Source: Zanthoxylum bungeanum
Lineage: Eukaryota > Streptophyta > Magnoliopsida > Sapindales > Rutaceae
Direction: 5' to 3'
Length of the DNA stretch: 64,000 nucleotides
Assembly (NCBI GenBank): GCA_019454045.1
Contig: SKCR01034817.1
Coordinates: forward strand, 18,717 to 82,716
Made by a program: the position numbers and the translations under genes. Positions 49,231-61,400 of the stretch are shown here, piece by piece; positions within the stretch are counted from its first letter, which is position 1; every line of letters begins with the position of its first letter. Under the pieces are notes generated by a model, which saw only the letters and a program-made list of their open reading frames with translations, did no database searches and was not told the origin of the DNA.

Positions 49231-51186
49231 TGTTGGGTTTTCTAGGTCAAACCAAGATCATATTAAGCTATGAAATGTGCGAATATAACAAAGTAAAGTT
49301 GCGGAAATACTCACTTTGATCGGCTTTGCGATGCGAAGAACACAAAAAAAAATTTTGCTCCTTGAAGCTCTCGGCCATGCCTCATTTTTGTGCTCCATAT
49401 TTGATCTCCAAGCTCCAAGCTTTGATTTGAGATTCCATGCTCATGAATGGGTTTCCCTATCACCTTTGTGAGACTCTTTTGGTGTGCTAGCACTCTTGAA
49501 GATTTGCAACAAATCTTCTTCTTTGCTTCTTGTTGGTCTCGGCCATGAGCGAAAATTTGAGAGAAAATGCACCAAGTGCGGTGAAAGAGAGAGAGGGAGA
49601 AGATGAAGTTGTTGTGTGTTTTTTGTGGTTTTTGATTTCAAAAATCAAATACCAAATCCCATTTTTCCAAAAAAATAGTACAAGGCATTAAAGCCTTTCA
49701 ACAACTCTCATCAATCATAAAAGTGACATTCATCACATCACTTGAGTGACTATTGATGTGACGCATGATGTGACTTGTGGGCCCCACTTGATTCAAAATA
49801 CGAGTGGTCCCGCAAACACTCCCGGGATCAGATTCGTTAATTCCGAATTAACGAATTTTCAGTTGCGACGTAATTAAATTAAATTTAATTAAATAATTAT
49901 GCCTATTAAAATTATTATTCACGTCGCTAGTGAATTAATTCTAAATTAACTCATTTGCCCGAATTAAAATCCAATTTAAATTTCGCGTCGAAATCTAATT
50001 TCATTTAATATATCGAATATATTATTTTATCGATTAATTCCAAATTAATCGTTCTCTCTTCAAATAGTATTTTATCCCAGATAAAATATCTCCGCAATTA
50101 ATCCTAGATTAATTTTCTCTCTCTTATAATTAATCAAAGATTAATTATGTGCGAGTCATACATCATCGGTGAATCTTTGTGAACGACCCATGAGATCCCT
50201 GGATATGTTGGCAGTAAATCCGGTCGTCGGCCTATCCAAACACGTACGTACCTAGTACTATGTTTTTACCGATTTACAAGACATGGTTGGCTTCTAGCAA
50301 AGCACCGTGCCTACCCAATTCTCCAGAAATATTCTTAAAGGAATATGTAATCTGTATCAGGCGTAGTATACGTAGTATTGCGTATTGCGATCCAGTATCG
50401 GATGTCACGTGCTAGGCGGGCTGGGCTGGAATTGTGTCTGCCCCATACGAAGCACATATCGAATCTCTGGTAACTAGTCTCTATAATCGGATAAACATGC
50501 CAAGTCATATTATCCCGATAGCTGCAGCATATAAGAGTACCAGTTCTTTATCCTAGTGACCATCATCTCCATATGACTGAAGTGATACTTCCATCTTGAC
50601 ATCACCCCAATACACTATGATTCTCAATATACCCAGAAAAGGCGTACACAGAACCTGTTAAAGCCCTGGACGACCAAAACCAAAGTATATTGATTGTCGC
50701 AAGTATTAGCGGTGCAAGTCTCAAGTTAAGACCAAATACACCTACCCTGATTCGGACTTCCATAGACACATAGTCATACTACCAATGGAATTCCGAGGGG
50801 TCTATCCAGAGCGAAGCTGTTCCCGTACCATCGGTAAACACAACCTCCTATTACACTTGCATGAGTATCCAATACCCAAATATATGAGAACTATGCCGTT
50901 ATGCTCCCATTACACGCACAAGTGCAATACTAGTCTATTCCGCATTATCGATGTCCAATCTCGATAATACTACGACTATGGATGTTTTAATGATTAAACC
51001 TTAGTGGATTAATACTGTCTTATATCTTATTAATCGGAACTAATCATATGGACTTTTATCATTTATATATCCCGGTAATCCAATTACAAATGATAAAAAA
51101 GCAATTTCCTTTGTCACATAGTTAATTTGTACAACAACACCATGTTCTGTACAAATAGTGATGCTATGGGTCATAATTGTCCAACA
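49231..51186 (-). repeat. Copia B 5' LTR
   Basis: 1956 bp, same termini as the 3' LTR, with the near-palindrome array at ~49840-50150. Confidence 0.9.
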
Positions 51187-51405
51187 CCTGTAACCAAGAA
51201 AAATTAAGAACAAAGTCTCCCTATATGTGGGATTTCTGGGTTCAGGGTTCATCAAGGATTAATCAGGACAGTTTAGATCTACAAAAATAAAAGAAAATAA
51301 GAGGAAGATAAGATGCCGAAATTAAAAAAAAAAATAAGAAATAAAAATAAAGAAAGAAAAGTAGAGAAAGAAGAAATTAATAAATATTCTATCTACTAAA
51401 TAATA
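51187..51405 (-). other. Athila-like leader, LTR-proximal part (with right TSD CCTGT)
   Basis: 51187-51191 is the right copia B target duplication. The rest is a purine-rich non-coding leader that continues at 41293. Confidence 0.75.
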
Positions 51406-51425
51406 CTTCCTCGGGAACGGCGCCA
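51406..51425 (-). other. Athila-like primer-binding site, tRNA-Asp type
   Basis: TGGCGCCGTTCCCGAGGAAG on the minus strand, 6 bases from the LTR end. It agrees with the tRNA-Asp primer site TGGCGCCGTTGCCGGGGA used by Athila-type gypsy elements, apart from a few changes. Confidence 0.85.
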
Positions 51426-51820
51426 AAAAATTGACACGCTCGAAAAGTGGTCTTTTACTCCCAAGTATAAGAGTGTTGAAGTAATAAAATAACCCGGTGA
51501 GTCCGGGGTCGATCCACAGAGAAGAGATTTAGCAAAATAGAATATTTAACAGTTCGGGAATGAAAAGTTTTCTTTGTTGAAGTAGTTGGAGGATTTTAGG
51601 TTGGAATACAGTAATAGAAGGAAATGATGGAGTTAGGGGATCCATTTTTAGTCTTTTAAACATTTATAAATCTCGCTTTATAATAATTTATAATTACCTT
51701 TTTATACCCACTTAATTTATTACAAGAATTATTATGCCAATAAAAAGAACCAGCCATAAAGGCGGTGATACCGTTTGTCTATAAAAAAAGTCCTACCAAG
51801 GTACTTAATTATGCCAAAAT

Positions 51821-51950
51821 CAGATAAAACCAACCATAAAGGCGGTATAAAGATAAAACCGACCATAAAGGCGGTGTAAAGATAAAACCGACCATAAAGG
51901 CGATATAAAGATAAAACCAACCATAAAGGCGGTATAAAGATTGTAAATAA
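51821..51950 (-). repeat. ~29-bp minisatellite inside the Athila-like LTR
   Basis: Four to five copies of ACC(G/A)ACCATAAAGGCGG followed by TATAAAGATAAA. The same block occurs in the 3' LTR, where copia C is inserted. Confidence 0.85.
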
Positions 51951-52220
51951 TTAATCTAGAATTAAATCAAGTTTTAATCATTAGATTTCAATTTATTTAT
52001 TATAATAAAAGAGAGTTTAATCTATGTTCTCATTATAAAAGCTTCATCCTTACTCCAGCAGAAAAGAAATTAGCTACTCATTTTGTAATAAAACATATTT
52101 ATATTATTGAAAGAAAAAGACCTTACAAAAAGCTTTAAGTAAATAAACAAACAAGACACTCTCTCCCCAAGAATTACAGAGGAATCAGGAAAAAAGTATG
52201 AAAATTTCTAATGCCGGACA

Positions 52221-52335
52221 CTCATTTTTATAGGAAAATTCACCGCCCAGACCAGCGAATGCATGTTGTGGACACGTGTCAGAGAATGGTGAAGCCACGT
52301 TGGGGACACGTGTCGCGACGTAAAGGTTCCACGTG
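52221..52335 (-). promoter_or_regulatory. Athila-like LTR promoter: TATA box with three upstream G-boxes
   Basis: On the minus strand the TATA box CCTATAAAAATGAG (~52221-52234) lies downstream of three CACGTG G-boxes at 52273-52278, 52307-52312 and 52330-52335. Two of them sit in the 10-bp palindrome GACACGTGTC. G-boxes are bound by plant bZIP and bHLH factors, and ACACGTG is the ABRE core type. This promoter would drive the genomic RNA that includes the LOG gene. Confidence 0.6.
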
Positions 52336-52597
52336 TTACGACGTGCTTGCAGATTTTACGACATGCTTGCCGATTTTACAACGTGCTTGCAGAATATGTT
52401 TTCACGTCTGATTTGTCCCATCGAGCTTCCAAGCAGTATTTTTCCTAACAAAAACATAAAATAACACAGTAAAAGCACTCAAAGCATAACTTTAAAATAT
52501 TTACACAAATGTGTCAATTTAAGAGGATTAGTGAAACTATAAGTGTAAAATGATTAACTTATCATCTAATAAGTATGCACTTTTTTAGTATTCATCA

Positions 52598-52602
52598 TAC
52601 AT
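52598..52602. repeat. Target-site duplication TACAT (right)
   Basis: Pairs with 22015-22019. Confidence 0.9.
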
Positions 52603-53623
52603 GCCCCGAGGGAAGATTCAAAATATAGGTCCCAACAGCCAAAACGGCGACTCTAGTCTCATTTCCAACTCGGAGGTCGATCTCTCCTGAAGCCAGTCTC
52701 CTGCTAATCTGTAGATCCTGCACATCAGTACATATATGAGTACCACATCCAGAATCAAAAATCCAATTTTTAAAACTAGAAGTAGATATGTTTATTTCAA
52801 TAACAAACATACCTGAAGCTGGTGTCTTGCCCGCATTCACTTCATTCATGTGCGCCTTGTACTCACGGTAGTCACGCTTCCAGTGACCCCGTTTTCCACA
52901 CTGTAGGCAGACATCTTGGGATTTGTCATTTTCCTTCCCAAAAGACTTTGATGATTTGGCCTTGCCATTTCTCTTCTTCTTCTTCACACCTCCATAAGCC
53001 TTTGGCCAAGCCTTGGCTTTCTGAGATGTCGAAGCGAAGTGTACCTCGCGCTTCTTGCCCTTCAAAAGCTCTTTTTCTGCCTCTTTCAGCATTGCCATCA
53101 ACTCTCCAAGATTCTTTTCTTGGTTCATCATATTATAGTTCATGATAAACCCGCTCCAACTGTCAGGAAGAGACTGTAAGATCAAATCTATGGAAGTCTC
53201 AACCTCAAAGGTTATGCCCAGCTGACCCAGCTGTTCGATGTCAGCAATCATCTGCGACACATGGTGCTCGACAGATATACCCTCTGACATACGAGAACGA
53301 AAGAGCTTCTTCTGCAATTCATACTTCTGCGATCTTAGGTTAGATCGGTGAAGGTCCCTCAATTTCAACATCATTTTGTATGGATCCAATCCCTTGTTTT
53401 GACGATGAAATTGTGGGGTCATTGCAGCAAGCATGATGGATTGATCAGTTGAGTTGTCATCACTGTGAGTCTTCCAAAGCTCAAGCTCAAGTGGCTGCTC
53501 AATTCTGGGCTTAGGCCCGAGAGGTTTCTCTATCGTATAGATCATCTTCTCAGCCCCCAGGATAATCCTACGGTTCATATCCCAGTCGGGAAAGTTCACA
53601 CCGCTAAAGATGTTTTTGCCCAT
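52603..53623 (-). CDS. Copia D gag and protease start, open frame cut by the gypsy insertion
   Basis: ~340 codons are open from ATG at 53623: gag helices (GVNFPDWDMN, MLAAMTPQFHRQNKG, YELQKKLFRSRMSEG, MIADIEQLGQLGITFEV, SLPDSWSGFIMNYNMMNQEK), a basic region, a zinc knuckle CLQCGKRGHWKRDY with its last Cys replaced by Tyr, and protease IFDSGCGTHICTD. The frame runs into the Athila-like LTR at 52602. The usual upstream ATG (~53656) is out of frame by a one-base loss. The protein is gag plus the start of protease, so no complete polyprotein is possible. Confidence 0.8.
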
Positions 53624-53656
53624 GATAATGTCCCTAACGTTGATCTTTCCAGCATT

Positions 53657-55844
53657 TTAATTGCAATAATCTAACTATTCAATTAACGATTTCGGGTACA
53701 GTCCAACTGTTAAAAGAAAACAATAAAATATTAGTCCAACTAATATAAATATATAATGACGAAAATAATTTGAAAGCGCGTATTTGACAAGTATTAAATG
53801 AAATTGAAAATTTAATATTGGCCTCCCACTATTTTTCAGCGAGCCTCTAACCCTCTGTTGAGTACTCGGGAAACTCAATTTCCTAGTGGGCTAGGATCCC
53901 GTTAAATAAAACACAACCTTGACTTTGGTCAACAAGCTGTATGAAACTTAACTAGGTAGATTTCTAAGATCAATTGGATCTCATCCAATTCCTAGATCTG
54001 GTAGGTGGACCTCCAAATCCGAAACATATATCCAATATATGTAAATATATCCAATATATTTCCTAACCTTTTTCCTCTGAATCAACTAAGCCTTGGCTTT
54101 GGCTCAACAAGTTTAATGATTCCAGTTAAGCGCGACCCATTGACAGTGGGAAAGCTTCGTAATCCACGTCGATGTACAGAAGTGACCTTGACTTTGGCCA
54201 ACAAGTCACAACTGCCCAAGACATGCGATATATAACAAAGCCTTCATGGTTCAAACACATCTGCGATGGAAATTGATCTTGACTTTGGCCAACAAACCAA
54301 TGCCAATCTTGGATCTTGAGAAAGAACCACTCAATGGAAGGAAATCGCTTAATATTTGAGTGAGAGTTTTTCACGTAAATTGGCAACCAATTTATTATCT
54401 TTGATTAGGTCTCATCATACACCATTAAACATGCATTCTAAAAGCATAATAAGGCGCGAAATAAATTAATAATGATATGCGGATGGATATATAACAAACT
54501 TTGTTCCTAGAACAAATCTCTCCATTTCTTCTCTCCCGCTAGCACTATTCTAACTTCTACCCAATTACATAATACATTAAAGAAACCTCATTTACATTGA
54601 GGGGAATTAGTGAGAAGAGAAATACAAAGAGTAAAGAGATAATACACTGGACACGCAGGTCCAATTTAATAAATTCTAAATTTATTACAACAATTTCCAA
54701 AATTGCCCCACCATTCTAATATCCATATGATATGCATTATTCATACAATACATCCAGGTATTCACACAAAGCATGTTATTCAATCAATCTAATCAAATTA
54801 ATTAATCTTTGAATTAATGACCATCTAATGTTCAAACAACGATTTGATTTGCGCGAGTCCAACTCGTTTAAGAATAAATACTCAAAGTACGTATTCTTGA
54901 ATTATATCGAACTACAATTTTAAATCCAATTTAATTTGTATTCAATACTAATTCTAATTTAATTCCAATTTAAATAATTACACTTATGTATGTGCCTTTT
55001 AGACTTAGATTCTAAATCTAATCTAAATGGGTCTCAAAGGCCCAATTAGTATCCAATACTATTTTAATTAAAGTCCAATAGGCTTTTAATTATTTCTTAA
55101 GGCATGGGCTTTGGCAAATATCGATCAAACCCAAAATGACAAGGCCCAATAAGGAATCACCCTTTTAGCCAAAATCAATTTAGGCCCATTAGGCCCAATT
55201 AAATTATTAAAGGCCAATAAGTTATATTTGGACTTTATGAAATGGTTTTAGGCCCAATTTGGATCCAATCCAATTGTCCAAAACCAAGCTTGGCCCAACC
55301 AAGCCCATTAAGCCCAAATACAACAAAATTAGCCCAATCCAATTTTAAAGACTAATATAATTAATATAACATTCCAAATATCACATTAATTTTAATTAAA
55401 GTGTAATTTCCATAATTAATTAATTAAACTAATATTTCCAAAACATCAATTAAACTAATTAACCATGTTTTAATTATCCAACTCATGTCCAACACAAATT
55501 GAAGCAAAACAATTCATTCCATGCTTCTATTGTTCCCGGTAATTTGGCATAAAATAACAACCAATTTGATTTCAATCCAATTAAATCAACATTTAATATT
55601 CATTTCATGCTTTAAACATATCCAATAGTCTAAAATCAAAAAATCACCATGAGATATGCATAGGGTTATGTTCGGCCATGGCAAGGAAATTAGGTAAAAT
55701 TTTATCCAACTCATTTTCTCAATTCCTAAGATGCATAAATCCAATTCATCATCTTCCAACAAACAATTTTGAAAAAATCATACTCCAAGCATAAAATCCC
55801 CAAATAAAGTTTATAAACCCTAAACTCAAATGATGCTTAGTAAA
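53657..55844 (-). other. Copia D long leader
   Basis: 2.2 kb non-coding, with CTTGACTTTGG(C/T)CAACAA motifs at ~53920, 54188 and 54279 and a variant at ~54094. Confidence 0.7.
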
Positions 55845-55858
55845 GGCTCTTGATACCA
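55845..55858 (-). other. Copia D primer-binding site
   Basis: TGGTATCAAGAGCC on the minus strand, one base from the LTR. One inserted A compared with TGGTATCAGAGCC. Confidence 0.8.
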
Positions 55859-55859
55859 T

Positions 55860-57713
55860 TGTTAGTGTCCTAGACATGCCAATGATCTCTACAACATGAT
55901 ATTGTGTGTGAATAATCAAAAATAAGTTGCGGAAAGACTTACAATAAGTGGATGAAGTTCAAAACTTTCTTTGTATTTGTAGAAGCTCCAAACTTAGTTG
56001 AGTCTTTAATTCCAAGGGTGAGTTTCCCTATCACATTATTTAACTCTTTAAGTGCTAGCTCAACTTGATTTTGAAGCAAAATCAATGGAGGAAGAGCCCT
56101 AGGCTCACGGCAATGGAAGACGAAAGGAGATGAGAGAGTTTTGTTTTTTCTTTTGTATTTTGTTTCCAAAAACCAATACCAAAAGTCAAGTCCAAAATGT
56201 GTATATGCTTTTCCAAAAAGCAAAGTGTGTCTAACAAGTTTCCAACAAAAGCAATCAACCACTTCTATCACTCAAGTAGATATTTGATGTAAGTTGGTGG
56301 GCCCCACTTTAAATTCAAAATTCAAGTTGGCTTGCTCAACACATATCGGGGTCGGATTCGTTTAATCCGATTAAACGAATTTTCCATCGCGATGTAATTA
56401 AATCTAATTTAATTAAATAATAATGCCTAGCAAAATTATTACGAAAGTCGCTTGCGAATTAATTCTAAATTAATTCGTTCGCCCGAATTAAAATCCAATT
56501 TTAATTCTGCTTTGAAATCCGATTTCAATTAATATATCTAATATATTATTTAATCGATTAATTCCAAATTAATCGCGTTCTATATTCTAATCAAGTTTTA
56601 TCTCAGATAAATTATTGCCGCAATTAATCCTAGATTAATTTTCTCTCTCATAATTAATCCCAGATTAATTCTATTCGAGTCAAATGTCATCGGTGAATCT
56701 TTGGGAAGCGACCCAAGAGATCCCTGGATATGTTGGCAGTAAATTCGGTTGTCGGACTATCCGAACACGTGCGTACCCCGTACCACGTTCTTACCGATTT
56801 ACAAGACATGGTTGGCTTCTAGCAAAGCACCGTGCCTACCAAATTCTCCAAAAAAATCAACGAAGAATATATAATCTTTATCAAGCGTAGTATACTATGT
56901 ATTGCGTATTACGATCCAGTATCGGATGTCACATGCTAGGCTTGGGGCTGTAATTGTGTCTGCCCTTACGAAGCATATATTGGATCACTAGCAACTAGTC
57001 TCTTTAATCGGATAATCATGACCTTGTCATATTATCCCGATAGCTGCAGTATTTAAGAGTACCAGTTCTGTATCCTGCGTGATCATCATCTCCATATGAC
57101 TGAAGTGACACTTCCATCTTGACATCACATCCAATACTGTATGATTCTCAATAAACCCAAAAGAGGCGTACACAGAACCTGTTAAAGCCCCGGACGACCA
57201 AAACCAAAGCGTACTGATTGTCGCAAGTATTAACGATGCAAGTCTCAGGTTAAGACCACATATACCTACCCTGATGCGGATTCCCATTGACACATAGTCA
57301 TACTACCAATGGGATTCTGAGGGGTCTATCTAGAGCGAAGCTGTTCCCGATCCAACGGCTAACAAAACCTCTATCACACTTGCATAAGCATCCAATACTT
57401 AAATATATGAGAACTATGCCGTTAAGCTTCCATAACGCGCACAAGTGTAATACTAGTCTATTCCGCATTATCGATGTCCAGTCTCGATAATACTACGACT
57501 ATGGATATTTAATGATTAAACCGTTCGTGGATTGATATTGTCTCATATCTTATTAATCTGGAACTAATCATTAGGACTTTATCATTTATTTATATTCAAG
57601 TAATCTAATTACAAGATGATAAAATAGCAATTTCCTTTGTCACATAGTTAATTTGTACAAAAACCACAATGTCTTTTACAAATAGTGATGCTTTGGGTCA
57701 TAATTGTCCAATA
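55860..57713 (-). repeat. Copia D 5' LTR
   Basis: 1.85 kb, TGTTAGTG...CCAATA on the + strand (CCAACA expected). Near-palindrome array at ~56350-56670. Its outer end abuts the truncated copia F LTR at 57714. Confidence 0.85.
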
Positions 57714-57866
57714 TTGGAAACATTCAACAAAGCTTGGAGCTTCATCAACATACAAAGATTTTTTGAAATCACACATCCGTTCAATGTAAGTTTTTTCCGC
57801 AAACTCACTTGATCATTCACACATAATATCATGACTTAGAGACCTTGGGCATGTAAGACACTAACA
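57714..57866 (+). repeat. Copia F 5' LTR, last ~150 bp only
   Basis: Matches the 3' end of this LTR family (AGCTTGGAGCTTC, TTTTTTCCGCAA) and ends CTAACA before the primer site. The remaining ~1.8 kb of the LTR is absent. Confidence 0.75.
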
Positions 57867-57867
57867 A

Positions 57868-57880
57868 TGGTATCAGAGCC
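57868..57880 (+). other. Copia F primer-binding site
   Basis: TGGTATCAGAGCC, a perfect initiator tRNA-Met site one base after the LTR. Confidence 0.9.
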
Positions 57881-58477
57881 ACATCTAAGCATGATTTGTA
57901 TTTAGGGTTTATGGACTTTATTTGGGGATTTTATGCTTGGAGTATGTATATTTCCAAATTGGTTGTTTGGTTGTGTTTTGATGATGATGAATTGGATTTG
58001 TGCATCATAGGATTTGAATAAATTGATTGGATCAAAAATTCCTAAAATTCTTAACATGGCCGAATATAAGAACCCTTAGAACATAGTACCTAGGGTTTGG
58101 ATGGGATCCAATTGATCTTAGAGATCTACCTAGTTAAGTTTCATACAGCTTGTTGGCCAAAGTCAAGGTTGTGTGTTATTTAACGGAAACTAGGTTTCCC
58201 GAGTACTCAACAGAGGGTTAGAGGCTCGCCGAAAAATAATGGGAGGCCAGTATTAGATTTTCAATTTCGTTTAATACTTGCCAAATACACGCTTTTAAAT
58301 TATTTTCTTCATTATATATTTAAATTAGTTTGACTAATATTTTATTATTTTTATTGAACAGTTGGACTGTACTCTTATAACTTCATTTGTAGTTGATTAT
58401 ATAGTTGGACTATAGTAATCATTACATTTTATTGTACCCGATATCGTTGATTGGATAATTGGACTATTGCAATCAAG
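57881..58477 (+). other. Copia F shortened leader
   Basis: ~600 bp against 2.1-2.5 kb in copia B, C, D and E. The deletion joint is near 58105, next to GTTTGGATGGGATCC. One TTGTTGGCCAAAGTCAAG motif (~58150) and two A/T repeat units before gag remain. Confidence 0.7.
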
Positions 58478-61400
58478 ATGACTAGAAAGATTAGCGTTAG
58501 AGACATCGTCATGGGCAATAATGTCTTTAACGGTGTGAATTTTCCAGATTGGGAGATAAATCTCAGGATTGTCCTGGGAGCCGAGAAGTTACTCTATGTT
58601 ATAGACAGGCCTCTCGGACCTGAGCCCGTACATGGGCGGTTAGTTGATCATGAGCTTTGGAAGACTCATAGTGATGGCAACTCAACTGCTCAATCTGTCA
58701 TGCTTGCCGCAATGACCTCTTAATTTCATCGTCAAAACAAGGGATTGGATCTCTACAACATGATGTTGAAATTGAAGGACCTTCATAGATCTAATCTTAG
58801 ATATCAGAAGTATGAATTGTAAAAGAAGCTATTTCGCTCACGTATGTCAGAGAGTACATCTATCTAGCACTATGTGTCGCAGATGATTGTTGACATCGAA
58901 CAGCTAGGTCAGCTGGGCATAACCTTCGAGGTTGAGACTTCTATAGATTTGATCTTACAGTCTCTGCCCGACTGCTGGGGCGGGTTCATCGTGTACTACA
59001 ACATGATGAACCAAGAGAAGACTCTTGGAGAGTTGATGGCAATGCTGAAAGAAGCAGAGCCAGAGCTTCTGAAAAGCAAGAAGCGTGAGGCGCATCTTAC
59101 TTCGACATCTCAGAAGGCCAAAGCTTGGCCAAAGGCTTCTAGAGGTGTGAAGAATAAGAAGAAAAGAAAGGGCAAGGCCAAATCGTCAAAGTCTTATGGG
59201 AAGGCAAATGACATATCCCAAGATGTCTGCTTACATTATGGAAAACGGGGTCACTAAAAGCGTGATTGCCATGAGTACAAAGCGCACATGAAGGAAGTGA
59301 AGGTGGGCAAGGCTCCGGCTTCAGGTATGTTTTTTATTGAAATAAACATGTCTACTTGTAGTTTTAAAAATTGGATTTTTGATTCTGGATGTGGTACTCA
59401 TATATGTACTGATGTGCAGGATTTGCAGATTAGCAGGAGACTGGCTTCAAGCGAGATTGACCTACGAGTTGGAAACAGGACGGGAGTCGCAGTTTTGGCT
59501 GTAGGGACCTATTTTTTGGAACTACCCTCGGGGCATGTACTTTCATTGTCAGACTGTTATTATATACCTAATTTGACTAGAAACATTATCTCTCTATCTT
59601 GTTTGACCCAATGCGGGTATACCTTTGTATTCCGGAACACTGGGTGTTTTGTTTATAAAGATGATTTTGAGATATGTACAGCTGATGCTAATAATGTTCT
59701 TTATATTTTGAATATAAATGAATCTCAAACATATAACATGACAAACAAAAGGCTCAAATTGAGTAAAACATATGAAACTTATCTATGGCATTGTCGTCTG
59801 GGACACATTAACAAGACTCTTATATCCACACTTTCGTAGAGTGGATACTTGGACGGATTTGATTCTAATTCATATGACGTCTGCGAATCCTGTTTATTAG
59901 GCAAAATGCCTAAAACGCTTTTTAGCGATAAAGGTGTACGTGCCACCGAACTGTTAGCCCTCGTTCATAGTGACGTATGCGGGCCCATGTCTAGCCAGGC
60001 TAGAGGTGGATATGAATACTTCGTAAACTTTACGGATGATGCATCACGTTATGGTTATGTGTATCTTATGAGACACAAGTCAGAAACTTTTGAGAAATTC
60101 AAAGAGTTTCGACACGAAGTAGTGAAACAGATCGGCAAAAGTATTAAAACATCGCGGTCAGACCGTGGTGGAGAATACTTAAGTAATGAGTTTCTTGATT
60201 ACCTGAAAGAATATGGTATTCTTTCACAGTGGACTCCTCCCGGAACAGCTCAGTTGAACGGTGTGTCCAAACGGAGAAACCAAACTTTGTTAGACATGGT
60301 AAGGTCAATGATGAGTCGCACTGAGCTACCAATTTCCTTCTGGGGATATGCATTGAATAGTGCAATACTTATTTTGAATAAGGTTCCTTCAAAGTCTGTT
60401 GGACAAAATCCATATGAAATATGGACATGAAAGAAACCATGTTTCTCATTCCTGAAGATTTGGGGATGTTGGGCATATGTTAAACGTTTGGATGGTACCA
60501 AACTAGAACCCAAATCGGATAAGTGCCTATTTGTAGGTTATCCTAGGGAAACCAAATGATATTACTTCTACAACCCAAAACAGGACAATGTATTTGTTGC
60601 TCTCCATGTGGTTTTCCTGGAGAAGGAATTCCTAAATACAGTGGTAAGTGAGAGGAAAGTAGAACTAGATGAAAATCTGAGTGATACTATTCCTGGCACC
60701 GACTCCCTCACGGAACACGAACAGTTCATCAGGGATGAGACTGTACCACAATCTTCTAATACACAAGAACTGCGTAGGTCGGAGAGAGTCAGAAAACAAC
60801 CTGAGAGGTATGGGTTTCTGATCTCACCTCATGTAGATATTAATCTTATTAAGGAAGATGAACCGGCTACGTATGAGGAAACGATACAAGGTATCGACTC
60901 CGCTTTATGGAAAGATGCCATTAAGTTCGAAATGGATTCTATGTATACCAACCAAGTTTTGACACTAGTTTATCCACCAGAAGGCGTTAAGCCGATTGGT
61001 TGTAAACGGATCTTCAAGAAGAAGACGGACATGGATGGCAACATACAAATGTACAAAGCTAGGATTATAGCGAAAGAGTATCGTCAACGACATGGTGTCG
61101 ATTACGACGAAACTTTTTCACATGTTGCCATGATTAAATCCATTCAGATAATGCATGCTATTGTTGTATATTTCGATTATGAAATATGGCAGATGGATGT
61201 CAAAACCACTTTCCTTAACGGAAACATTTTGGATGATGTTTATATGCAACAGCCTGACGGTTTTGTCATGCCAAAACATGCAAACAAGGTTTACAAGTTA
61301 AATCAATCCATTTATGGATTGAAGCAAGCATCGCGTTCTTGGAACCAATGTTTTGATGAGATCATAAAAGAATATGGTTTCATTTAAAATGAAGATGATC

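Larger units (their letters stand above)
41294..51186 (-). mobile_element. Copia B, complete but decayed copia retrotransposon
   Basis: Two LTRs (41294-43258 and 49231-51186) about 95% alike by eye, primer-binding site, long leader, gag-pol remnants and polypurine tract, all minus strand. It is bounded by CCTGT duplications inside the leader of the Athila-like element, so it is younger than that insertion. Confidence 0.92.
22020..52597 (-). mobile_element. Athila-like Ty3/gypsy retrotransposon carrying a LOG gene, interrupted by two copia elements
   Basis: Read on the minus strand: 5' LTR (52597-51432), tRNA-Asp primer site (51425-51406), leader (51405-51192 and 41293-40996), gag and pol (40995-35771), a broken unknown ORF (35595-35159), an intact LOG gene (34775-34182), a tandem-repeat block (~33540-33045), polypurine tract (32800-32787) and 3' LTR (32786-32017 and 22461-22020). 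It is bounded by TACAT duplications in copia D pol. Without the copia C and copia B insertions it is ~11.1 kb. The LTR copies look ~95% alike by eye. gag, RT and integrase wording and the tRNA-Asp primer site point to the Athila group. Confidence 0.88.
51432..52597 (-). repeat. Athila-like 5' LTR
   Basis: 1166 bp, TGACACGC...TTCATCA on the + strand. It pairs with 22020-22461 plus 32017-32786. Confidence 0.9.
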
